A model generated the notes under the pieces. It was not told the DNA's origin. It worked only from the letters and a program-made list of their open reading frames with translations, and made no database searches. From positions 1-52,155 of the forward strand of contig NZ_JAQTMS010000037.1 of NCBI RefSeq assembly GCF_028714215.1: a stretch of DNA of 52,155 nt, given 5' to 3'. Position numbers and translations under genes: made by a program. The DNA comes from Rhodoferax sp. Its GTDB lineage: Bacteria > Pseudomonadota > Gammaproteobacteria > Burkholderiales > Burkholderiaceae_C. Below, one piece after another: positions 27,780-34,771 of the stretch (position 1 is the first letter of the stretch; every line of letters starts with the position of its first letter).

Positions 27780-28877
27780 TCAAAAAAGGCTCGCCTGGCC
27801 CGACAAAAGCGAGCGCCGGAACTGGCTCACGTCGAGTTCGAGCCGTTCCCGGTTCAGGCCCAGCCGGGCGCAGGTTTTCTCGAAGCGTTGCCGCATCAGA
27901 TCGGCCCACGGCCCGTGGCCCGGCATGCGCGTGGCAAAGTTGCTGTCGTAATCCTGGCCGCCGCGCATCTCCCGCAGGCGCGCCATCACGCGGGCGGCAC
28001 GCTGCGGGTAGTGCAGTGCCAGCCATTGCTGAAACAGCGCACTCAACTCCCACGGCAGGCGCAGCACGCTGTAGAAAGCGCTGCGCGCGCCGGCCTCGAA
28101 GGCGGCTGTCAGCACCTGCTCCATGTCGTCGTTGATGAACGGGATTTGCGGCGCCACGCTGACGCCCACCGGCACGCCCGCCGCCGCCAGGGTGCGGATG
28201 ACGCGCAGGCGCCGCTGCGGCGCGGCAGCACGCGGCTCCAGCTTGCGCGCCAGCTCGCCATCGAGCGTGGTGATGGTGACGTAAACGGCTGCCAAACGGC
28301 GCGCCGCCATCGGTGCCAGCAAGTCCAGATCACGCTCCACGCCGCTGCCCTTGGTCACCAGTGCCAGCGGGTGATGGCAGCGTTGCAGCAGTTCCAGCAC
28401 GCCGCGCGTGATGCGCAGCCTGCGCTCCAGCGGCTGGTAGGCATCGGTGGCCGAGCCGATGATGATTTGCTGCGGCACATAGCTGCGCGCCGCCAACTCG
28501 CGCGCCAGCACGGCGGCCAGATTGCGCTTGGCGATGATCTTGGTCTCGAAGTCCAGCCCCGGCGAAAGGTTCAGGTAGCTGTGCGTGGGCCGCGCGTAGC
28601 AGTAGATGCAGCCATGCTCGCAACCCCGGTACGGATTGAGGCCATAGTCGAAGTGAATATCGGGCGAGCGGTTGCGCGTGATGGCGCTCTTGGCGTCTTC
28701 ATACTGGACCTCGGTTGGCAGCCCGGTATCCGAGGGCACCCCATGCCGCGTGGCATCTTCCAAGCTGCCCCAACCATCGTCAAACGCGTCGCGCGCCACC
28801 GATTCGAAGCGATGCGCCAGCCGCGTCGCGGCACCCCGGCCCTTGATGGCGTGGAGGGGAATGACCCATTCACTCAT
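27780..28877 (-). CDS. PA0069-family radical SAM protein
   Basis: A 365-residue radical SAM protein with C86-x3-C90-x2-C93 (CEHGCIYC) for the 4Fe-4S cluster, in the PA0069/SplB-like group. [39 protein letters not shown] and [17 protein letters not shown] are characteristic. Substrate unknown; the family is related to spore photoproduct lyase-like proteins, and DNA-repair roles have been suggested. Its ATG overlaps the stop codon of the integrase remnant in ATGA, so its expression may now depend on the old integrase promoter (see findings). Confidence 0.9.
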   Translation of the reverse strand: MSEWVIPLHAIKGRGAATRLAHRFESVARDAFDDGWGSLEDATRHGVPSDTGLPTEVQYEDAKSAITRNRSPDIHFDYGLNPYRGCEHGCIYCYARPTHSYLNLSPGLDFETKIIAKRNLAAVLARELAARSYVPQQIIIGSATDAYQPLERRLRITRGVLELLQRCHHPLALVTKGSGVERDLDLLAPMAARRLAAVYVTITTLDGELARKLEPRAAAPQRRLRVIRTLAAAGVPVGVSVAPQIPFINDDMEQVLTAAFEAGARSAFYSVLRLPWELSALFQQWLALHYPQRAARVMARLREMRGGQDYDSNFATRMPGHGPWADLMRQRFEKTCARLGLNRERLELDVSQFRRSLLSGQASLF

Positions 28878-29068
28878 GCCAGGGCGGTCAGCGCACCCAT
28901 GTTGCCAGGATGCAGCATTTGACCATCGCGCCCGGACCAGCGAATGAAAATCCGGACCCCATAAAGGTAGACCCGCTCGGTACTGAGGCTATAGTGCATG
29001 TACCGGATGCGCTCGCGCAACTGATCCAACAGGCGGGTTGATTGCAGCGGAGGGTTGCCGGGTTTCAT
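28874..29068 (-). pseudogene. intI: Truncated integron integrase IntI (N-terminal fragment)
   Basis: The 64-residue ORF reads [20 protein letters not shown] then [19 protein letters not shown] and [19 protein letters not shown]. This is the SAM-like N-terminal domain of integron integrases of the environmental IntI type. After MGA the sequence turns into LTALA and stops. The core-binding remainder and the catalytic R-H-R-Y domain are gone, so it cannot recombine. Its stop overlaps the radical SAM start. It is divergent from the cassettes, the canonical integron layout. A LexA-like box lies 14 bases upstream. Expression of the fragment is possible but function is not expected. Confidence 0.8.
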
Positions 29069-29082
29069 GGAAAATTTATAAC
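29055..29082 (+). promoter_or_regulatory. Candidate cassette promoter Pc
   Basis: TTGCCG (29055-29060) and TATAAC (29077-29082) are separated by 16 bases and point into the array from the intI/attI boundary, where a Pc would be expected. The match is modest (about 4/6 and 5/6). Confidence 0.35.
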
Positions 29083-29097
29083 TGGATGTTTATCCAG
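29082..29097. promoter_or_regulatory. LexA-box-like palindrome before intI
   Basis: CTGGATGTTTATCCAG keeps the CTG-N10-CAG frame of a LexA operator and is itself a CTGGAT/ATCCAG palindrome. It sits 14 bases upstream of the intI start, where LexA sites are known in many integrons. It also overlaps the candidate Pc. Confidence 0.55.
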
Positions 29098-29209
29098 TAT
29101 ATACAATAAGAACCAAGGCTGCAAGCCGTCTTCAGGAGGATTCAATGTCCAGTTTATCGAGCAACGCCCAGTATCACGAGCAGGTTTTGCTCTGGACATT
29201 ACGTTAAAA
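29098..29209 (+). other. attI-like recombination segment
   Basis: The DNA between the intI leader and the first cassette ends in ACGTTAAAAG, in which GTTAAAA (29203-29209) is the likely core site (recombination between G29203 and T29204). The first cassette gene starts 12 bases after the core. The left limit of attI is not visible. A short leader ORF occupies its right half. Confidence 0.6.
29145..29207 (+). CDS. 20-codon attI leader ORF ending in the core site
   Basis: Behind a perfect AGGAGG (29134-29139, 5 bases before ATG) an ORF encodes MSSLSSNAQYHEQVLLWTLR. It ends in TAA formed inside the core GTTAAAA. The cassette-derived part begins with the third base of the CGT codon, so the next codon is always T-R-R, normally a stop. 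It parallels ORF-11 in attI1 of class 1 integrons, which boosts translation of cassettes lacking a ribosome site. Being a real translated ORF is inferred from the strong Shine-Dalgarno and its placement. Confidence 0.55.
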   Translation: MSSLSSNAQYHEQVLLWTLR

Positions 29210-29220
29210 GGCGGCACCGA

Positions 29221-29424
29221 ATGCGTAATCTCTTTTTTACCATTGGCAGCCTCGGAGTTGCGATTGGTGCGGCCCTCTTGGCCGTCGCGCTGCTAGCGTA
29301 TGTGTTTGTAGGTCGTGAACTTTCCAGCGTTGAGACCGTGGTTGCCATTGCAGTCGCCGGCGTGGTTGGTGGAACCTGGTGGGCGGCAATGCAGCGAAGA
29401 TTTCGCCATCGGCGTGCGGGCTGA
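29221..29424 (+). CDS. Cassette 1: small two-helix membrane protein
   Basis: The 67-residue protein has two hydrophobic segments (about 4-30 and 38-56) and a basic C-terminus (RRFRHRRAG). No known domain was recognised. It starts 12 bases after the attI core; AAAAGG and GGCGG just upstream may serve as a weak ribosome site, and the leader ORF stops 13 bases before, so translational coupling is possible. It is followed by attC1. Confidence 0.65.
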   Translation: MRNLFFTIGSLGVAIGAALLAVALLAYVFVGRELSSVETVVAIAVAGVVGGTWWAAMQRRFRHRRAG

Positions 29425-29452
29425 GACAGGCGATGATCTTCTCTGCTCGCCC

Positions 29453-29554
29453 TTTTAACAGGTTCGTCGATTGGACCCGCAACGGCGGGCCACGCTCTTG
29501 CCATTCTTCGCAACTGAGTACGCCGTTGCGGTCCACTCACGGCCGACGTTGGAC
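29453..29554 (+). other. attC1
   Basis: TTTTAAC (29453-29459, R'') and GTTGGAC (29548-29554, R' core) bracket a long imperfect inverted repeat. The left arm has TTGGACCCGCAACGGCG, and the right arm reads back as GTGGACCGCAACGGCG, with one extra base on the left strand like an extrahelical base. This is the architecture of an integron attC of about 102 bases. Confidence 0.8.
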
Positions 29555-29566
29555 ATCGCACTAGCC

Positions 29567-30160
29567 ATGACTCTCCTTCCCTCTGATCTTACGAGTCTCA
29601 TTTGGGGCGTTGCCCTTGGCGTAATAGGCGCGTTTGGTACCGGCTTTTTGAAGAAGGCAGGTGAAGAATGCTATTCCTGGATACGAAAGAAGTTCGGCCC
29701 GAAGATTCCTGAACAAGCAATAGCTCAACCTCAGGTAGTAATCCAAGTCACAAGGAACGATACCGTGACAGCCACTACCGAGCCGACTCTCAATGACTTG
29801 AAGCCGGTATCCATAGAGCGGGTGAGCGGAATTACCTTTGACGAGATAAGAGAAGCAATCAGCAAAGCGCCACCACTCCAGCAAGAGCTCGTCGAGAAGA
29901 GTTACGTTGGCCTCCGGGTCGAATGGGACACATATTTCAAGAGTGGCTCTCGTCGAGAAAACGATTTGATCATGTTGTTACTCACAACGGATAACGTAGT
30001 GGGTTCCAACACCATTTGGTGCGAAGTTCCTTTCAACGAGTATCGTGAACTTGGCGTCTTGCCAAGGGGCGCACGAATACGAGTGGCCGGAGAAGTAACT
30101 AGTGCCAGCCAGTTCGACGTCAAACTCAAAGATGCGCGACTCTACATCTACGGGAAGTGA
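29567..30160 (+). CDS. Cassette 2: membrane-anchored protein with OB-fold-like domain
   Basis: The 197-residue protein has one N-terminal hydrophobic segment (about 8-29) and a polar linker rich in V/T/Q. The C-terminal domain (about 100-197) alternates strands like an OB fold: SYVGLRVEWDTYF, DLIMLLLTTDN, TIWCEVPFNEYRELGVLPRGARIRVAGEV, FDVKLKDARLYIYG. This resembles the tRNA_anti-like/OB family but no residue-level proof is possible here. ATG 29567 is chosen because earlier codons lie inside attC1. There is no clear ribosome site. It is followed 5 bases later by attC2. Confidence 0.65.
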   Translation: MTLLPSDLTSLIWGVALGVIGAFGTGFLKKAGEECYSWIRKKFGPKIPEQAIAQPQVVIQVTRNDTVTATTEPTLNDLKPVSIERVSGITFDEIREAISKAPPLQQELVEKSYVGLRVEWDTYFKSGSRRENDLIMLLLTTDNVVGSNTIWCEVPFNEYRELGVLPRGARIRVAGEVTSASQFDVKLKDARLYIYGK

Positions 30161-30165
30161 CCGAT

Positions 30166-30235
30166 GTCCAACCCATCATTCCACCGGACGCTGCGCGATG
30201 AAGCCGCGCAGCGCCGGTGAATTCAGACGCTAAAG
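30166..30235 (+). other. attC2 (compact)
   Basis: GTCCAAC (30166-30172) is a perfect R''. The arms CCACCGGACGCTGCGCG and its counterpart CGCGCAGCGCCGGTG pair with one extrahelical A. The right core is GCTAAAG instead of GTTRRRY, a T-to-C change that may lower recombination. Total about 70 bases. Confidence 0.8.
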
Positions 30236-30243
30236 TCCAAGCG

Positions 30244-30537
30244 ATGCTGCCTAGCTCCACCTTCCCCACGTCGCGCGCCTCATCGATAGCGGGCCTGCTG
30301 TCAATTGCCGCCGTATGCGCCGGTTTCATTGTTGGCTGGCTCCTGGAGCGCAACGTTGCCTATCTCGTGGCGACTGTGGGCGCCATCGTTGTGGCCCCAA
30401 TTTGGTTTGAGGCGCCGCCGAGGTTCCGTAGCCCCTTGAAGTTCACCCCGCGTCCTTTGTCCAAAACCTCTGTTGTCCTGACATTGGTGGGCTATCCATT
30501 GATGCTTGCCGGGGTGGTTATGAGGTTGATGGCGTGA
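30244..30537 (+). CDS. Cassette 3: three-helix membrane protein
   Basis: The 97-residue protein has hydrophobic stretches around 14-34, 38-54 and 76-96, with a basic loop PPRFRSPLKFTPRPLSKT between the second and third. No known family was recognised. An alternative GTG start at 30217 lies inside attC2 and was rejected. ATG comes 9 bases after the core with no ribosome site, so it may depend on translation from upstream. Confidence 0.6.
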   Translation: MLPSSTFPTSRASSIAGLLSIAAVCAGFIVGWLLERNVAYLVATVGAIVVAPIWFEAPPRFRSPLKFTPRPLSKTSVVLTLVGYPLMLAGVVMRLMA

Positions 30538-30538
30538 G

Positions 30539-30625
30539 CGCTAGTATGTCACTCGACACGGACCCACAACCGCAGCAGGCGGCTTCGCCGCAAGTTGTTG
30601 TGATCCGGTCATCTTCACGTTAGAG
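30539..30625 (+). other. attC3
   Basis: The core GTTAGAG (30619-30625) closes a hairpin whose arms CGACACGGACCCACAAC and GTTGTGATCCGGTC pair, with the tip GGCGG-CTTCG-CCGC. R'' is degenerate (GCTAGT). The site is close to attC4 over its whole length, a sign of repeated cassettes of one integron family. Confidence 0.78.
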
Positions 30626-30635
30626 GGCTTATCAC

Positions 30636-31274
30636 ATGCAGCCACCGAAGAGTGAAATCTGCGTTATCTGTGGCGTGAGACCCGCAGAAACCGTTGATCA
30701 CGTTCCGCCCAAGGGCTTCTTCAAAGGAGTCGAGAACGCGCAGCTGCGAACGGTGCCGGCATGTTGCACTTGCAACAATGGCGCATCGTCCGACGACGAA
30801 GACATTCGCTTCTTTATAAGCGCCCAGGTAGGCAAGCAAACAGCAGCGACAAAAAAGCTCTGGGAGGATGGTGCTCACAAAACCATCTTGCGAAAGAGGA
30901 AGCTTCGAGAAGCGTTTGTGTCAACTGCCGGAGAGATGACCGTCATTGGGGAAGATGGCGTCCCTGTTACTAGAGTGGCGTTCCGTGTACCTATCAGCAC
31001 GTACCAGAGGGTCTTTGAGCGCACAACCCGCGGTCTCTATTTCTTCCATACGGGTCGCATACTTCCAGCCGCTGTGCCGGTGGAGGTCACGATCCTAGCT
31101 GGCACGCCTAATATGGACAATGAAGACATTCGGATGCTCAAAGTTGAGACAATCGGCGAAGAAGCCTGTGTGTATCGATGGGGAGTTGTCGCGGAAGACG
31201 CCGACTGCAGCCTTTGGATCTATCGGCTGCACCAGACACATTGGGCAATGGCCACGACTGGGGCTGTAGAGTGA
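30636..31274 (+). CDS. Cassette 4: HNH/treble-clef-like protein
   Basis: The 212-residue protein begins with a zinc-finger-like core: C9-x2-C12 (CVICG), D21-H22 (ETVDHVPPKGFF), C43/C44/C46 and N47-N48 (PACCTCNNG). This arrangement resembles HNH endonucleases, in which the DH pair and the NN/GN end of the motif form the active site. The remaining part (about 60-212) has no known domain. It may be a nuclease, perhaps defensive, or an HNH-derived zinc protein. Stop is followed by attC4 after 7 bases. AGAGGG lies about 9 bases before ATG. Confidence 0.7.
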   Translation: MQPPKSEICVICGVRPAETVDHVPPKGFFKGVENAQLRTVPACCTCNNGASSDDEDIRFFISAQVGKQTAATKKLWEDGAHKTILRKRKLREAFVSTAGEMTVIGEDGVPVTRVAFRVPISTYQRVFERTTRGLYFFHTGRILPAAVPVEVTILAGTPNMDNEDIRMLKVETIGEEACVYRWGVVAEDADCSLWIYRLHQTHWAMATTGAVE

Positions 31275-31281
31275 GGGCGCC

Positions 31282-31368
31282 CTCTAACTTGTCAATCGAC
31301 ACGGACCCACAACAGCAGGAGGCGGCTTCGCCGCTTGTGTTGGTGGTCCGGTCATCTTTACGTTGACC
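31282..31368 (+). other. attC4
   Basis: CTCTAAC (31282-31288) and GTTGACC (31362-31368) bracket arms TCGACACGGACCCAC and GTGGTCCGGTCATC, with tip GGCGG-CTTCG-CCGC. About 87 bases, close to attC3. The TTGACC boundary reappears after the next intron relic. Confidence 0.85.
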
Positions 31369-31391
31369 GCACTTTACTAAGGAGCCTGTTC

Positions 31392-31727
31392 ATGGACCTC
31401 AGCGAATTCATCGCCGCGACTCTTAGCGAGATTCAGAAGGGTGTCGAGTCGGCGATAAAGAGCACCATTGCCACTGGTGTGACCGGCGTGATAAACCCGG
31501 TATGGGGTACACACGAAGACGTCGGTTCAGGGCAACTTCAGAACGTCCACTTCGACGTTGCGGTGACGGTGGTAGAGAAGGTGACGGGCCAAGTTGATGG
31601 AGGAATAAAGGTAGTCGGTGTCAGGCTAGGAGCTAGTGGTTCGGGCACCACAGAATCGACCGAAGTGAGTCGAGTTGAGTTCACCATTCCCATAGTTCCG
31701 CCCGTAACGACCGTGTCTAAGAAGTAA
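31392..31727 (+). CDS. Cassette 5: trypco2-like small protein
   Basis: A 111-residue protein. An N-terminal helix, MDLSEFIAATLSEIQKGVESAI, leads to a variable linker and a beta-rich C-terminal part: VHFDVAVTVVEK, GGIKVVGVRLGASGSG, STEVSRVEFTIPIV. This layout resembles trypco2-family proteins, which have been proposed as parts of conflict systems with trypsin-like proteases; no such protease gene is next to it. AAGGAG stands about 9 bases before ATG, a good ribosome site. The frame starting at 31335 would run through attC4 and was rejected. Confidence 0.6.
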   Translation: MDLSEFIAATLSEIQKGVESAIKSTIATGVTGVINPVWGTHEDVGSGQLQNVHFDVAVTVVEKVTGQVDGGIKVVGVRLGASGSGTTESTEVSRVEFTIPIVPPVTTVSKK

Positions 31728-31751
31728 GTCCGTGAGAGCTACGCCCCTGCG

Positions 31752-31779
31752 GTCTAACAGGTCGTTCGACGCGGACACG
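31752..31779 (+). other. attC5, left half only
   Basis: GTCTAAC (31752-31758) is a perfect R'', followed by AGGTCGTTCGACGCGGAC, which lines up with the left arms of attC3/attC4. The matching right arm is missing and the intron relic follows directly. Confidence 0.6.
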
Positions 31780-31891
31780 CACCGGCCAAGGCAGCATGAG
31801 ATCAACGAAGTTTCAAGGAACCGCCGGATACGTGACCCGTATGTCCGGTGGTGTGGGAGGGAGGGGCCGTGAGGCTTCTTCCTATCCCGAT
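31780..31891 (+). mobile_element. Group II intron 3' relic A (domains V-VI)
   Basis: The segment has the conserved domain V pattern: GGAACCGCCGGATACG, a short loop, then CGTATGTCCGGTGGTGTGGG. Domain VI follows, ending in CTATCCCGAT. It is about 115 bases long and differs from relic B at only two positions. The rest of the intron (5' end, RT ORF) is absent. Its 3' end is followed immediately by TTGACC, the right part of an attC core. Confidence 0.75.
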
Positions 31892-31907
31892 TGACCGCCA
31901 AGTCAAT

Positions 31908-32207
31908 ATGTCGGACATCGAACCAAAGAACCACGCGCTTGTATTTGGCACACAGGTAAATCAGGGTGCTTTCAAGTGCTGCCCTGAGCCCGATGGCATG
32001 CTTGCTCGCTGCCCTTCGTGCGGACACATCTGGGGTGTCTGCCATGAGTGCGATTCTTGGACTCCCGATCTTCTCAGCTCCTCGACATTTCGCCTCTTCT
32101 ACAACTTCCTTCCGTCGAACGGAGTCCAGGGAAGGTCGTGCCTTTGCGATAGAATTTTCCACGCTTTTCCTCACGTGGAGGGCACGCATGGAAGCATTTG
32201 TCGGTGA
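31908..32207 (+). pseudogene. Cassette 6: zinc-ribbon-like ORF, probably 3'-truncated
   Basis: The first 55 residues (MSDIEPKNHALVFGTQ...) look like a genuine cassette protein with cysteine pairs C24-C25, C35-x2-C38 and C45-x2-C48 (CCPEPDG, CPSCGH, CHECDSW), a zinc-ribbon-like set. After about residue 58 the composition changes and the frame runs on to a stop inside the LuxR gene start. It probably lost its true C-terminus and its attC when the LuxR module came in. Confidence 0.5.
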
Positions 32208-33153
32208 ACTATCGCGCCTGTACCGCCTCGCCAGCGCGGCATCGGTTGAAGAATTTCCGGAACGCGTGGTCACCCAGTTGCGCGACTGGATTGCCTTCGA
32301 CGGCGCCGTATTCGGCTTTGGCGAATCGGGCGCGAAAGCACTGAAGATCGGCAGCTCCGCCATCTACAACCGCGATCCGGCGATCCTGCAGGATTACGAG
32401 CAAGTCTCGCACACCGACCCCACCACGCAAAGATTCATGCAGACGCCCGGCGCCCTCATGAACGTCGATACCCAGTCCGTGTATACCGGCAAGGAAAATC
32501 GGCCGGTGGCAAAGTTTTCCAGCAACCACGACCTGCGCCACCTGCTGCTGCTCGGCGAAGAAACAAGCGATCGCAGCCGCTTGCGCTGGATCGTCCTGTA
32601 TCGCGGCACCAGGAAAGGTTTCGATGCGTATGAATCCAGACGCCTGTCTGCCGCATGGAACCATGTCCTGTGCGCACTGGAACTGAACCGCGCGCGCACG
32701 CTCGACCTGCACGCGTTGCCGGATGGGCGACGCGCGCTCGCGCTTGTCAGCCATTCCGGTGCATTTGAAATTGCCGATCCGGCGTTCCTGAAACTGATGC
32801 GAGCCGAATGGCGCGACCTGCCGGCAACTCATCTGCCGGCGGCGGCCGTGCCTGCCATGCAATCCGGCAAAGCATTTGTCGGCCGCGCTCTGGAGATCCG
32901 TTTCTCCCGTCGCGGCGACTATGTGTTGTGCGAAGCGCGCGCGCAAAAGGCGGGCAGCCGCCTGAGTCCGCGTGAAGCCCAAGTGGCCGAGTATTTTTCC
33001 AGCGGCCACAGCAGCAAGGAGATCGCGGCGATGCTCGGGATTTCCCCCAACACCGTGCGTGCGCAACTGGCACGCGTGTATCAAAAGCTGGAGATCAATG
33101 ACAAGGCGATGCTGGCGTCGTCATTAACGAAAGCGCGCCGGCATGAGCCGTAA
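32188..33153 (+). CDS. LuxR-type HTH transcriptional regulator
   Basis: A 321-residue regulator with a GAF-like or unknown sensor region (about 1-240) and a C-terminal LuxR/FixJ HTH (about 255-315: LSPREAQVAEYFSSGHSSKEI, LGISPNTVRAQLARVYQKL). No receiver domain is seen. GGAGGG stands 6-11 bases before ATG 32188; the longer frame from 31966 overlaps cassette remains and was dropped. It lies 254 bases upstream of the lipoprotein hydrolase gene in the same direction and may control it. It is not followed by an attC, so it is not cassette-like. Confidence 0.85.
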   Translation: MEAFVGELSRLYRLASAASVEEFPERVVTQLRDWIAFDGAVFGFGESGAKALKIGSSAIYNRDPAILQDYEQVSHTDPTTQRFMQTPGALMNVDTQSVYTGKENRPVAKFSSNHDLRHLLLLGEETSDRSRLRWIVLYRGTRKGFDAYESRRLSAAWNHVLCALELNRARTLDLHALPDGRRALALVSHSGAFEIADPAFLKLMRAEWRDLPATHLPAAAVPAMQSGKAFVGRALEIRFSRRGDYVLCEARAQKAGSRLSPREAQVAEYFSSGHSSKEIAAMLGISPNTVRAQLARVYQKLEINDKAMLASSLTKARRHEP

Positions 33154-33407
33154 GACATCGATGAAACCCTGCTCCGCGCAACCCGCCAAGTCTTTGGTTG
33201 CGCATAGTACATTTGGGTGATTCCCCCTCCCCGCCTGCAGCTCTACAGTGGGCTGTCGGTTCAAGTTCGATCGCGCATTCCCGAACTCCGTACCGATTTC
33301 AGTAAATCTGGACAGGCAAGCCCTGATCCTTGGTCGTCCTCCGAACGAGGTCCATCCGACCTGGATCAACGCGCGCCTGAACGAGCAATAAACCAAGGAG
33401 ACCTCCA

Positions 33408-34742
33408 ATGAAAGCAAGCAAGAAATATCTATACCTGTTGTTCCTGTCGCTGGCGCTGCTGATCCAAGGCTGCGGTGGCGGTTCGACCGGCCCGCAGGGT
33501 CCGGCCGGAACCAATGGCACCAATGGCACCAATGCCGAGGCCATCGCCACCATCGGCGAAGGCGCGATCATCATCGACGGCGTGCTGCCGGGTGATCCGA
33601 AGGAAAGCATCTATGTGCGCAAGGTCGGACACGGCCCGCAAACCATCGTGCTGGTTCCCGGCAACAATACTTCCGGCGCAGCCTTCGACGGCATCATGGG
33701 ATTTTTCCGATCGGTCGATGCGTTCAACGACGGCTACACCGTGTACACCTTCGACTATCGTGGCAGCGGCAAGTCCAGCTACAACAAGAAGATAAGCTCG
33801 TTGAAAGACTTCGCAACGGATTTTGAAAAGGTGATGAACAACATCACCAACTTCCCGACCTCCGGCGTAACGCTGGTCGGTTATTCGATGGGATTCGGCG
33901 CCGGCCTGGAAATGCTGATCGCCAATCCCGGGCGCTATTCCAACATCGTCAGCCTGACCGGCATCGGCACGCGCGGCATCCGGGTCAGCTTTAATGCCGG
34001 CCAGGCCGGTACCGATCGGGCCGGACAAGTCTGGGCCAACGGCGATTGGCTTAAAGTCAGCAACGACACCAATGGCACCATCGGCGCCGAATTCCAGCAA
34101 CGCTCGTGGCAAGGCGACCAGCGTACCTTCGGCAACGTCAAGGCCACCTGGGATCTGGTGGTGTACAACGACATCCTGAAGTACGACATCAGCAAGGCGT
34201 TCACTGCCGCCGCGGTGACCGACCTTACGTTCACAACGACACCGAACTACACCAATTCCCTGCTCGACGGCTTCAACATCCAGTACATGCCGGAGTCGCT
34301 TTACTACTCGCACAAGTTCAACGTCTCGCCATTGAACGTGGTCAAGCCGACGCCGAATGCGGACGGCACGGTGGTCACAATTCCGGGCGACGGCCGCCTG
34401 GGCAGCCTCCTTGCCGGAAAGAAGGCGATGCTGGTCAAGGCAACTACCGACTTTGCAAACTGGAGAGGCGATCAGGTCATCTACGACAACTACACGGCCA
34501 CCACCAAGTACGACCTGAAGCAGGCCGGCGCAACGGTGACCGCGGTGATGATCAATCCGAACCAGGGATACGACCATGGCTTCCCAGTGGCGAAACCGCT
34601 GGAGACGGCGCGCCTGATCGATGCCTTCATCAAGGGGAATTTGTCGGCGACGACTGCATCGGCAGCCCTTGGCGGTGCTGGCATCGTTCTGTATCCGAAT
34701 GCCGAAACAGCCTGGGAGACGGCGACGTTCACCGGATTTTAG
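33408..34742 (+). CDS. Alpha/beta-hydrolase lipoprotein with collagen-like linker
   Basis: A 444-residue protein. The signal peptide ends at a lipobox-like LLIQGC (C22), followed by GGGSTGPQGPAG and NGTNGTN repeats, a short collagen-like or flexible linker. The alpha/beta-hydrolase core starts near 50: TIVLVPGNNTSG, FDYRGSGKSS, the nucleophile elbow VGYSMG (S160) and a late GYDHGFP histidine. It is probably a secreted or outer-surface esterase/hydrolase. An intrinsic terminator follows 29 bases after the stop. GGAG about 8 bases before ATG supports the start. Confidence 0.88.
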   Translation: MKASKKYLYLLFLSLALLIQGCGGGSTGPQGPAGTNGTNGTNAEAIATIGEGAIIIDGVLPGDPKESIYVRKVGHGPQTIVLVPGNNTSGAAFDGIMGFFRSVDAFNDGYTVYTFDYRGSGKSSYNKKISSLKDFATDFEKVMNNITNFPTSGVTLVGYSMGFGAGLEMLIANPGRYSNIVSLTGIGTRGIRVSFNAGQAGTDRAGQVWANGDWLKVSNDTNGTIGAEFQQRSWQGDQRTFGNVKATWDLVVYNDILKYDISKAFTAAAVTDLTFTTTPNYTNSLLDGFNIQYMPESLYYSHKFNVSPLNVVKPTPNADGTVVTIPGDGRLGSLLAGKKAMLVKATTDFANWRGDQVIYDNYTATTKYDLKQAGATVTAVMINPNQGYDHGFPVAKPLETARLIDAFIKGNLSATTASAALGGAGIVLYPNAETAWETATFTGF

Positions 34743-34771
34743 GTTGGCTGACTGTCTTGCGACTCTGACTC

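Noticed and set aside
29471..29566. Upstream extension of the cassette 2 gene
   Set aside because: The extra codons lie inside attC1; the ATG at 29567 right after the core is the expected start.
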